Assembly: GCF_020906515.1 (NCBI RefSeq)
Contig: NC_085851.1
Coordinates: 1,860,001 to 1,924,000 of the forward strand
Length of the DNA stretch: 64,000 nucleotides
Source: Vanrija pseudolonga
Lineage: Eukaryota; Basidiomycota; Tremellomycetes; Trichosporonales; Trichosporonaceae
Reading direction: 5' to 3'
In this document: in pieces, positions 53,641 through 64,000 of the stretch
Layout of the letters: the number at the start of each line of letters is the position of its first letter
Numbering within the stretch: the stretch's first letter is position 1
The notes under the pieces: generated by a model
What the model saw: the letters and a program-made list of their open reading frames with translations, nothing else
Databases searched by the model: none
What the model was told of the DNA's origin: nothing
Position numbers and translations under genes: made by a program

Positions 53641-56600
53641 AGGAGGCGGCGGCGGTGGGCGGTGCGAATGCGTGGAGAGAACTGTGCGCGCCGTGCAGCA
53701 GCGGGTGACATGCACGGTGGCGACATTGTTGCCAGTGGGCTCGTGGGCAGAGAGCTAGGCACCAACAAGAGGGAGAGAGACGGACAGTTATTGCGAATGG
53801 AGCCAAAACAACGCGGGGATACCCCACATCGAGGACGGTCTGTGGACGACGCGAGCGAGCGCGTGCGCGCGAACCCACACAGACACGTCCACACCGCACC
53901 CACACACAGATACACGTCAGGCGGCGGCGGCCGCGGCCACCCGCCAGCAGACTGCGTTTTTGAGGGGCAGGTCCAAAGACGAGGTGGGCGAGAGACCAGC
54001 TGAGAAAGTGGTGGCGATTGAGAGCGAGAGAAGACGGTGATCAACACTGGTGGGCCGTGTCCATCCCAGCATGCGGCGTAGGCGGCGGCGGCGGCGGCGC
54101 CCACGGCCAGATACACAGCGTGTGAGGTACATGGCGGGATCACGGACGACGCAGGGTTCGCCCTGTTGACGCGCCACAAGAAGCCGAGTGGACCCGCGTG
54201 GAAAGGAGTACACGGTGACCGCGAGGGGCAGTGTGGACCACTTCCGGGTGACGAGAAGAACAGGAGAGAGAACGAGGCGGTGGATGACGGCGGGAATAAC
54301 TCACCTTGGAGCACGGATGCGAAACGCGTAGAGAAGTTGTTGGGGTGCGAGGCGAATGAGAGCCTGTGATTGGCATAATGCGTCAGCTCGAGTTTGTATG
54401 ATGAGGTGATGACCACAGACGGACGATCCGAGATGGTGGTGTGGATGGGAGTGTGAGGTGACGCCACCAAGGACGGTGCGTGCCCACCCAAGTGCTGGCT
54501 CGTGTGGGTTCGAGAACAAAGTGTGAGGGCTATGTGGGGGGATGTGGGAGATGCGTGAGGTTGGGAGACTGTGTGTGGATGTGTATGTGAATCGGGCTGA
54601 CAGCTGCACGGGGGCGAGTGGGTATACCAATTGCCCGTCTCCGTGATCGGTGTGTCTAGGATGGCTGTTCGGCACAAGAGATGCCGTGGTGCACCACTTC
54701 CTTTGGCTCGTGTTTTGATTGTGCAGACGAGGACGAGGTGATGCACGACCCTCGTTGGAATTGGGGTCGTCTGTGGATCGCAGATGCGTTGGCTGGCGGC
54801 GCACACACACACACGCAACGGCACCGCGGGCCCGCGCGCTTTGTATTGCGCGATAAGGCAGGTTGTGCAGGCCAGAGCTGGCCAGGTACCCAGTTACGGG
54901 GCGGGCGGGCGGGCGGCGTTGCGGGGTTGGGGGGTGGGACAGGACGGGCGGGGCTCGATAGGCTGGGCCACACTTACAGGTACCAGGAGGATTACCGATG
55001 CGCGCGTTGGGTGAGCGCTGAGCGTGTATTACAGCGGAGTCGAAACGATGCAACCGGGGAGCTGTCGTGCAGATATGTTGACGGCAATGCCAAACTTGCA
55101 ATGTTTTCTTCTTGGCGACCTCGACGAGGAAATCAACAAGGACGATAGGTGATGGGGGAGGAGGACGTTCGGTTGGTTGTTGGGGGGAGGGGGAAGAGGA
55201 AGGGGGGTGAAACCTAGGTTGTGGATTTAGCCGGTCGGTCGGACGGGGCAGAGAGAGTGTGTGTGTGCAAGGGAAGAGTGGGTTGCGCAAGCCAGACGCC
55301 GGGTGTGTGTGGAGGATGTGTGGTGTATGCTGCCAGATGTTTTACGCACAAAGATGATGATGGTGATGTTGAGAGATGGAGAGAGAAGACACTTGATCCG
55401 AGAGGAGATGGTGTGTTACAAGTTGGAGTAATGAGTGGTGGTCGTGCTCGACATCGGTCTCTGGCGGCGGCGGCGGCGGCAGCGGCGGCGGATGCAGTCG
55501 GTAGGAGCCAGGGAGGGGAAGAGAGGGGTACGACAGGGAGAAAAGGAAGGGGGGGAAGGGGAAGAGAGAGAGAGGGCGAGGGCAGGCGATCCAGGAGGAA
55601 GACGAGGGGGAAGGAGAGCGTAACAACTGGGATATCTGGTGGTGGAGGAAGAGGAGAGAAGGGCTGGCTGGCTGGCTGGGCGGCTGCGAGCAAGCAAGGC
55701 AGGCAGAGAGGCAGGCAGGCGACAAGCAAGGACTGGGAGAGAGAGACGAGGAGTACGGGCCGGGCCGTGGAAACCCAACCAACAGACTGACCACTGAAGA
55801 AGACTTGTGCCGGGCGGCCGGCGGCGGCGGCGGCGGCGGAGGACGAGGCGGAGGAGGCGGAGGAGGCGGCAGAGGGCGGCGATGGGTTACGGTGAAGGTT
55901 GTGTGTGTGTGTGGTCGCTGCGACTGGGACTGGGTGCTTGGCTCTGTCTCCTGGCTGTCGGCTGCTGGCTCGACCAAGTGTCATCTGCAGCAGCAGCAGC
56001 AGGCAGCAGGCAGCATCATCTGCCGACCCCCCTCCCTCTCCCCCATCCCCCAGGCACGCCCTCGTCTCGTCAGGGACAAACACAGCCCCTGGATGTTGAA
56101 AATCCCTGAACCCAACCAAAACCCTGACATGGCCAAAAGGACGCTTTTTTTCCTGGCCTGCCCCTGACTTCGGCCGGCGGCGCGGCGGAGAGAGGCAAGG
56201 GCGAGGAGGAAGGCAGAGTCAGTCGAGTGGCGAGTGTGGGTGTGGGTGTGGGTGGGTGGTGGTGGCAAAAACCTGGGCAGCCGCCAGCCAGCCAGCCAGC
56301 CTGCCCGCGCAACCACCAAGGCAGCGGAACAAACACCTACTCAACAACCAGGGACATGACACTGCGCCAATCAATCCAGCTGCTGCTGGTCCGTGCTTGC
56401 TTGCAGAGGCGGCCGACACACACACTGTACACCCACACTGTCTAGCCTAATTGTATCGCCCCTGCCTTGCTTGTCCCTTGCTTGTCCCTCCCCCGCGCGC
56501 CATGTGTCAACACGAGCATAAAAAAAACTCGACCCCGTGTTTGTCTCGCAAAACCCGTGCCTGTCGAGCGTTGCCATTGCGTTTCGCATTGCGTTGCGTC

Positions 56601-57130
56601 GTTTGCTGGCTGGCTGGCTGCTGACTGGGTCGTCCGTTGTTTGAAGCAAGTGCAAGGAGGCTTGTCAAAGGCCTGGCCTTGGCCGTTGAACACAAGCAGC
56701 AGGCAGACATGGCTCTCCCTCCCCCACACTCCCATGCGGCCAGCATCACGCGCCTCTCGCATCGCATGCATACCGTACGATGCCGACTGACCCCCCCTCC
56801 CCCTTCCCCCCTCCGGCCGAGCCGAGCCAATCGGGCAGTGCCGCCGCCGCAAGCTCGCTCCGCCCGCACCCCCCATCATCGCGAGTGGCAATAAGAAACC
56901 TGCCTATCCTTGTGACTTGTCTCACGGTGGCACAAGGTAAACGTACATGTCCTCAGCTGACGTAGGCTGGATACGGTATGCTAGCTCCCTCCCTCCCTCG
57001 GTAAGCTGCTGCTGCTCTCTGTCTTTACATGAAGCATTATCCCCGCCCGGCTGGTCTGGGTGGGGAAGCTGCAGCCCACCAGAGCAAGCAAGCCCAAAGG
57101 GTTGGTTGCTTTGGCGATTCTCAGTTGCCC

Positions 57131-57152
57131 ATCGTCGTCGTCGTCGTCGTCG
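57131..57152. repeat. (CGT)n microsatellite
   Basis: About seven trinucleotide units ATCGTCGTC in the gene-poor region. Confidence 0.8.
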
Positions 57153-58735
57153 GTGGGTGTTGCGGTGCAACTGCCTGCAGCCGCTGCCGCGGCGCCGAGC
57201 CCGCTTCGCCCCGCCCCGCCCGGCCGCCCAGTCGCCCAGCCGCGGCCCATCAGCCCACCCCCACCCCGTCCGCATCCGTCTTTTGCTTGCACCCACGCCT
57301 CTGTCGTCGTTGCGTTGAAGCGTTTCCCTATCTCAAACACGCCTCGACGCTAGCTGTATGCTTGAGAGCTGGGGGCTGTTGTGCCTAGCCGCCGTCGCTC
57401 GCTCCCTTCAGGGAAGGCTCAAATGCAAGGATTGGAGTGGGCGTCGTGGGCTCACTCGACCGACGATATGATGAGATGCATACGCACATGACAAGTCAGG
57501 GTGGCCGCAAGGCTGCTGGCTGCTGGCTGCTGGCAGCTTGTCATGGGTGGGGAGCAAGTAAGAAAAATCCTGCGCTCCTTGGTCCATTTTGCGACCCGCC
57601 CTGTTTCAAGGGGCAAGGTAGCAGCGGCAGCCAGCGGCATGGAGGCAGGCAGCCAGCCTCGCAGATGTCAGTGAGCCTGGTCTACCCAAACCTTGGCTAC
57701 AGCCCCCATCTCGTAGCGCACGCTTATCCGACGCCCCCGACCCCACACCGACGCCGCCGCGAGCGCCGCCGCCGCCACACTCGCTCGCTTGCTTCACACC
57801 AGCGCGCGTGCGGTTGCTCTGGCTCTGTGCCTTACTTGCTTGCCTCGCCGTGCAGCCGCGTGTGCATCCTCCCACCTCGGTTGCAGCATGACCAAAGATA
57901 TCGGACAGCCGCAGCCGCAGCAGCCACTGCCGCTGGCTCGCACCAATACAGACTTGCTTGCCATGCCACAACCGTAACTGCGTGCTGCTCGTACACCAAC
58001 AGCCAAGTCACGGCCCCATCCAAGAGAGAGGTCGGTCACGGCAACCCCTGCCCGCTGCCAGCTGGCCCGCACTACGATCCTCGGTCCCTGGACCCAGTAG
58101 TAGTTTGGTCCGTATTTCCTACGGTGCGTGGCTTGCGTGCGTGCGTGCTGGTGCGCAGCCCACCCCATCCCTGCCAGCCATGCGACCAGAGCCGCCGGCG
58201 ATTTATTACATGGGCAATTGCGTTGCGTTCGCGTCGACGACGAGTGCAACTACTGGTACTCGGGGTCCGGATACGGATAAAGTACGGGAGAGCGACTGGC
58301 TCTGTTGGGAAACTACTGGATGCAAAAGTGAAACTCGACTCGGGGTGTGCGTGCGCAGGCGGGCAAGATGTATGCAGTCGCGAGGCTGGCAGGCTGCGGC
58401 TGCTGCAACAACTCGCGCTCGTTCTCGAGATTGTCACGACGCATGCGACCTGCGTTCTTGTCGTTGCAGCAATTGTGGCGATCTCAGGTCGGAGTCGGCC
58501 ATGAACAGTGGTACCTAATTCGTGTCCCACAAGACGACGAGCCTCGTTCGCGATCGCAGGTCGTGAGCCTTGGAGATTGCCGCGCGTGCTGGTGTTGCAG
58601 TTGCCCTCGAGAGCCCCTCTCGCCCCCTTGCCACTAGCTCTTGACACAGGAACCCGGATGGGCCTGGCTGGGTAGATGGCCTGGCCTGGGCTGGGCCGAC
58701 AAGACTACCCAACTACCCCAAGCAAGCTCACGCGC

Positions 58736-58760
58736 AGACCAGACCAGACCAGACCAGACC
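58736..58760. repeat. (AGACC)5 pentanucleotide repeat
   Basis: Five AGACC units in tandem in the gene-poor region. Confidence 0.85.
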
Positions 58761-61197
58761 ATCATCTCCCGTGCACTCCCCTTCCCCTAGATGTTGTTTA
58801 GCAGCAGAACCAGCTCATGTAGCCTTGGCCCGACGCGCTCTTGGCTTGGGTTCCCATCAACACCCCCATCTTCCCCTGGCTTCCCCTGCCGTGATGCGGG
58901 GGTTGCCATGGGCGGGCGGATGGGCACTGCACCGCCATGTTATTGTCGTCGCGCTCGCTCTGTCTCTGTCGTCGTGTCGTGTCGTGTAGTCGCAAACTCT
59001 ATCGCCCACTGCATCGCTTTGCGTTGCTTGACGCGGGTACAGGTCCGGGACGACATGTGCTTCCCGCAGCGCGTGTAGCGTGTGTCGTCGTAGTGTGTCG
59101 CCCCGTGAGTCGCGCGGCGACAAGACATGGCACACATTCCTGCTTCTTCCGTACACCTGGGCCCTAGTGAACCGAGACAAGTGTTACCGGCCTTATGCTT
59201 CAACGCGGCGCCGACTCGACTGGCTTTGGCGCAGCACCCTACCCACCCCAAGCAGCAGCCTCTATCGCCACCACAATGCCACCAACCCCCCCACCACGCC
59301 ATGCATGCCCCACCACGTTCCCACTTCCCCACAAGTACGCTGCCATAGGACAAAAGTAACTCCGCAATCCAACGAGAGTGCGTGCCTGGGTCGTTCCCTC
59401 CCTCCCAGCGCGTGTCGTGAGCTAGCTGGCTGCCACAGCTCTGGGGCGCCCACATTCGGCGACTCATCAGCTGAGTGCCGAGTTCCAGACCCTGCCTGCT
59501 CTGCTGCTGCAAATGCAAAACGCCCAGCGCCCAGCGCCCAACGCCAGTGGCGTGGCGGCAGTGCCACGGCCACTTTTGTTGCTCAGGGCGCCCACCGTCT
59601 GCAGAGAACGACGCAACGCAGATCAATCGCTCCCTCGCTCGCTCGCTCATCGACGTGTCATCGGAGCGGAGACATGTCCGTGGTGGCGTTAATAAGACGA
59701 TGTACGACGCTCGGTCGTTAAAGTAAGAGACCGATCGGGAGGGGTGCACGCACCCACGACGAGGTCACGAGCTCGTGTCCTGTGAGCTGGATTCGGATTT
59801 CCACAACCACACCAACCACTCCAACTACGTCAAAGTTTGGTGCCGACTTCCATTCCTGGACGCTGCTGGAGGCCTGCTAGCCTCGCTCCATGTGTCATCA
59901 TGGCACGTCAAGTGATGCTGAGACGCGGGAACGTGTGGAGTCGGTCGGGCTGGCTCAATACTCAATGCTGCTGTCACCAATACGCCGATCCTGTTCCTCT
60001 GCCGATATGCGCATATCCTTACTCACTGCTTGCTTCCGCGAGGCAAAAGTCTGTGAGTGGGAGGGGCCGCTCTCCATGCCCACCTCGTGACGCTTGATTT
60101 TTTTGCATGAGGCGGTGCAGTTGCAGGTGCGCGCAAGCCAGCAAGCGCAACGATAGCAGAGTACGTTGTTGTGTGTCGCTCACTGCACTCTGCCGCTCCG
60201 CGCATCGGGCCGATAACGGCCCAGCGAACGGGAGGGGTGTGGGAATGGCGGGAGCGCCAGCCGGACGTTAGTGGGGCAGTTTTTGGTTCAGGGCGGGGTC
60301 GAGCGCACCAGCAGGCCACAAGACGAGCCAGCGAGGCAGCGGCGGCGGCAGCAGCGGCAAGAGTGATCTGCAGTGCCTGGTCGCAGGAGGGGTCGTCGAC
60401 GGCGGCTGCTGCAGTACGTGCAAACGAGTTGGTCCAGTGGAGTGGGCGCGGCCGCTGCTGCGTCCAATGATCGCGCCAGGTGCCACTTCGTCGTCCTTGG
60501 CATCCCACTGCTCCGCGTCGTCGTCCCACTCCTCGCCCTCGCTCGTCGCAAACAACGCCCAGCCAACGCCTCCTCCCTCCGCCGCCGATCACACAGCCGT
60601 AGCGCAGCCGCCCGCGCCTCGCCGCGCCGCGCCGCCCCACCCCACTCTCCTCTCGTCGACTACGAGCCACCTGCCTGCCCGCCCCGTCCGTGCCCTCCCC
60701 TCTCTCACCCTTATCAAGGTACCGGGTTACGCGTCTGTAACCAAAACACCAACCTCTCATCTCCATGACACGCGATCGCTTACAGGCATCCAGGTACGAG
60801 GGGCACGGTACGGTATGGCAACAACAGGCCACGGCGGCGGACCTGGCTGGTGGGGAGACTGACAGACAGACAGACTCTAACGACCCGACGACCGCTCTGG
60901 CCACGACAGACCGCGTTACCAAACTCTATCGCCATGCGTCCGTCCCCGTCGGACAACGGACGCTCTGAGACTTGTTACACCACACTCAAACCATAACTCA
61001 CCGTGTCTCTAACCCTACTCCTAGTGACGCTCGCGCGACGCACCGCACGCTAGCCCCATGCGAGTGGGCATAGAAACATAGGGTTGGCGGATAGCTCCAC
61101 GAAAAATCTTATGATACGCAATACATGTCGGGGCTGATGGACCGCTGCTCGTCGGAAACGTACACAAAACACTATGCTCTCTATGCCACTGCCTGCC

Positions 61198-63158
61198 CTA
61201 CTCATCCCGATGCCTCTTACGGGCCTCGTCCCTGTTCATGACGTGTCAGCTCGTGTCACACCGCGTTTAGAGGCACGGTAATCCCCTCGACAACAACCAC
61301 GATCACTTACCCTTGATCTGCCACGCGCTTGCCGCCACGCTTGGCCTGGTCGAGGAACTTCTCGACACCAAACGGATCAGACGCCCCGTCGAGCGACACG
61401 ACAACGTCCTTCTCGAACTGTACTGGTCCAGAGCTCGCCTCGGCCTTGTCGGCGCCCTCGAATCCACGCGTCGCGTTGCCGAGCTGGAACCGGTCCTTAG
61501 ACATCTCCTCTCGGATGCCGTCCTCGGTACCACCACCAAAAGAGTCGTCGTTGCCAGCATTGTTGCCGCGCGGCCGGTAGATGGCAGCAGCAGCACTCGA
61601 GCCGTGGAACAGAGGCTTGTCGTAAAGGTTGTAGCTGTCGTCGCCACCAAATCCAGTCGACAGGGCCTCGCGGTTGAACAGACGCGAGTCGAGCAGCGTC
61701 TCCTTGGACGCGCTTGGCTTGGCCAGACCAAGCGCAATCTTCTCGGAAATGTCGCGGTTCTGCTCCTTGGCGATCATCTTGGCGCGCTGCTCAGAGCCCA
61801 TGTTGGACATGCGCATCTCCTTCTCGCGCTCACGACGCTTCTCGGCACGGACAGCCTCACGCTCAGCGATCGCCGCGTCGTCCTCCTTCTCGGCCTCAGA
61901 CTCAGACTCGTCGTCCTCGCTGTCGTTGTCGTCCGAGCTGGCGTAGCCGCCCAGAACAGTGCCGACAGAGGCGGCGGCCCGGCTGGATCCAGACGCGATG
62001 GCGTTGGAAGGTCCGCCGGTACGCTCCTCGCGAGCCTTCTGGGCGAGCAGACGCAGGTTGTCCTCCTTCTGCGTCTTCTCCTTCTGGGCCAGGAGCTGCT
62101 GCATCTGCGCACGAGCGCGGACTTCGTCACGCGCGTGGCGGTCGGCGACGTAGAGAGCCTCGGAGAACTTGGCAAAGTTGTCGTTGATGTGCACGTCCTG
62201 CAGGCCACGGCCGTCGGCGGCGAGACGCTTGTCCAGAGGGATAGTGTAACCCTTGTTGTTCTTCCAGTTGGAGATACAAGGAGGGATCATCCAGTCCTTC
62301 TGGTCCTGAGCCGTAGCAGCACGAGGGGGCGAGTGCATGACTGGGGGAGGAGGCTCAGCCGGGCCGCGGGGAATCTTCTTGTGCTTGAAGCGGGCGGGCT
62401 CCAGGGGGTCCTCCTGCACCTCGGTCAACTTGATGATCCTCTGCTTGCTCTCGTCGGCGCCTTGGTTTGCTGGCGTGTAGCGAATGTACGAGGCGTCATT
62501 GTTGCCCTTTGGCACATGCTTTGGCTGTGCAGCCTTGATCTTGCCGTGGGTGATGCGCTCCAGCGCCTGCCTCGTCCTCTCGGTCGTGTCGTTGACAGCC
62601 GCGCCGTCAGGGCGCACCATCTCACGGTCCTCGTCCGTGACGTCGGTGCGGTTGGCCAGGGGAACAAGGTCTGGTAGACGTCAGTCATTGTTCTAGAACA
62701 ACATTGAAGTAACAACTTACCCTTGAAGCTCGACTGGACCTTGGAGCCAGGCGCACGACCCTGCTGGGCAATAGCGTCGTAGCGCACCTTGCCGTCCGCG
62801 TCGACTTGCAGCGCGACGGTTGTGCCAGGCGCGGCCTTCTTGCGGCCCATGTCGAGAGGGTACTGGGCGACATGGCACTGCGGTTGGTGTCAGTTAGGCG
62901 TCCAGGTCGCAACAACAACACGCCGCAACTCACCTCGGGGTACGCTCCACCGCCGCCAAAGTCGGCCTGCGCCTTCGGCTTCCATCCCTTGCGCTTGCCA
63001 TAGGCAGGAATGACGACCTGGGGGACAGCCGGGAGGATCGGGCCTTCGTCGACCTCCTCCACGACGGTGTGGATCGGGACTGGGAGGGCACTGCGGGGTC
63101 AGTAACACTCCTTACGCACTGTTCGCCTGATGTCAACTTACCGAGCAAGAGCGGCCAT
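61198..63158 (-). CDS. PRP45: PRP45 / SNW1 (SKIP) spliceosome factor
   Basis: Five exons (63158-63142, 63090-62934, 62877-62721, 62670-61311, 61231-61198) give 574 residues. The N-terminal part PYGKR-like (VIPAYGKRKGWKPKAQADFG) and YPLDMGRKK are typical. The SNW domain carries IPPCISNWKNNKGYTIPLDK, then ADGRGLQDVHINDNFAKFSE and the DRHARDEVRARAQMQ helix. Conserved RLFNREALSTGFGGDDSYNLYDKPLF and DPFGVEKFLDQAKRG follow. The last 79-nt intron was inferred because splicing replaces an immediate stop with DEARKRHRDE, the usual basic-acidic end of the family. Prp45/SKIP sits in the activated spliceosome with Prp19-complex proteins and aids Prp22 action; in animals it is also a transcription co-regulator. 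The first exon has only 17 nt. Confidence 0.95.
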
Positions 63159-64000
63159 GATGAATGAGCCTTGTTGTGGTTGTTACACAGCGATGGCAAT
63201 GTGGATATGATGGCACTTCAACATCTTGATCAGCTAGGTGGCGACTTCGTTGAAGGGACGGCATTTCGGAGAATGGGCCGTGTGGCACTGACACCGGTGC
63301 CTATGGTGAGGATTGTGCGTCGTGTGATTAATGATTTTCGCAGTTGCATTGGGCAGCTTCTCATGGTATAAACGTGCTTTACAAGGAGAGGTTAATGCAC
63401 TTCACACCTTGCCATGACATGCATGGCAGCCATGTTACAACTGCCAAGTGCCGCTGACCACATACGCGTCGTGACGTGTCAAGAGCCAGTCAACCACACG
63501 AACTCATCCCCGGTGGATGGGACGCCACTCCCCCGCATTCAGGGTTATCAATCACGCGTCGAGGGATGATACGCCTCTTGTGTGAGGAGGGACGAGATGA
63601 GATGCGCCGCCTAACAAAGTTATCAGTACAGCAGCGTCTGTCACAACTAAGTAGTCAGTCTTGCACTTGTGAACTGTCAGTGGCTGGTGTGTATCTACAT
63701 GCCCCGCGTTGTCGTTGTCGTCTCCAAGCCCCCTCTTCCCAAAGCATACCTTATAATGCAGCAGCGCCCAGCATTTGCCCAGCCCGCCCTTCGCCCATCG
63801 CCGCCCTGGGCATATCGGCATATTAGATCCCGCCCAGCCGAATTCAAGGACGTGTCCTCCCCGCTCCTTCACAACCTACAGGTAGGACTGACTGCTTCAA
63901 ACTTAGACCATCTCTACTTCTCCATGTCCACGTCTCTAGCATCCTGTACTTGATACTCATAGCTCGACATCACAAGACACGCACTTAGCGATCTTCGGCC
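63159..64000. other. Promoter of PRP45 and window end
   Basis: About 840 bp. Several CATG-rich near-palindromes at 63410-63440 and a TA-rich block at 63745-63755. No gene is supported. A gene starting right of the window is possible. Confidence 0.45.

Larger units (their letters stand above)
52997..61197. other. 8.2 kb region without a believable protein gene
   Basis: Upstream of the minus-strand C2H2 gene and downstream of PRP45. The strand is strongly skewed: purine-rich on plus at 53.2-55.8 kb, pyrimidine- and CT-rich beyond 56 kb. Very long open frames occur (up to about 550 codons), but their products are Ser/Pro/Arg/Cys-rich with no domain. It holds many simple repeats. It may be a long 5' leader and regulatory region of the C2H2 gene, as seen for some fungal master regulators, or hold non-coding RNA. 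Confidence 0.55.

Noticed and set aside
53154-54824. A 550-codon open frame on the minus strand
   Set aside because: Product is Ser/Pro/Arg/Cys-rich with no domain, no plausible start and no splice pattern. It mirrors the skewed base composition of the region.
57437-58504. A 355-codon open frame on the plus strand
   Set aside because: Low-complexity and Arg/Ala/Cys-rich, with frames open on the opposite strand as well; judged a chance frame.
1-64000. Retroelements, DNA transposons and CRISPR arrays
   Set aside because: No reverse transcriptase, integrase, transposase or long terminal or inverted repeats were seen. CRISPR is not expected in a eukaryotic chromosome.

Overview
The window looks like a chromosomal segment of a GC-rich, intron-dense basidiomycete yeast. 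A tremellomycete, perhaps in Trichosporonales, is my guess; no rDNA or other marker is present to prove it. The evidence is eukaryotic genes cut by very short introns (mostly 33-57 nt, GTGAGT or GTGCGT donors, a CTGAC or CTAAC branch site just before the acceptor), four intron-bearing tRNA genes, and a fungal gene set. I joined exons by hand from reading frame and splice signals, so coordinates are good to the codon where a family supports them and less certain elsewhere.

Layout. 1-5 kb: a DUF1772-like membrane protein, tRNA-Met, a monocarboxylate-type MFS transporter, tRNA-Ser. 5.2-8.6 kb: three small cysteine-rich proteins with hydrophobic tails that share one cysteine pattern. 8.8-13.3 kb: GPI1 (GPI-anchor synthesis), an RWD/DUF1115 protein, and a conserved unknown with octapeptide repeats. 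13.3-17 kb: mostly non-coding, with a doubtful gene and a tRNA-Pro. 17-21.1 kb: a Zn2Cys6 factor convergent with a nitrilase, then a second tRNA-Pro. 21.7-26.4 kb: a doubtful small gene, a striking secreted repeat precursor with Kex2-type sites, and a divergent SDR-like protein.

27-42.2 kb is dense in nuclear housekeeping genes: RTT109, TAF5, a disordered PIP-box-like protein, BUB2, MED21, a Clr4/SUV39 H3K9 methyltransferase with a long disordered N-terminus, and RPR2 (RNase P). 42.4-47.2 kb: a membrane-anchored GH9 glucanase and a conserved unknown with a polyglycine linker. 47.2-51 kb shows no gene. 51-53 kb: a two-finger C2H2 regulator (Usv1-like), followed by about 8.2 kb without a believable gene. 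61.2-63.2 kb: PRP45/SNW1.

Genes mostly alternate strands as convergent pairs with 3' gaps of 50-200 bp and divergent pairs sharing short promoters. The two most interesting items are the multi-peptide secreted precursor at 22.5-24.7 kb, built from symmetric phase-1 exons, and the three-member C-x10-CC-x13-C family at 5.3-8.6 kb. No virus-like element or retroelement was seen.
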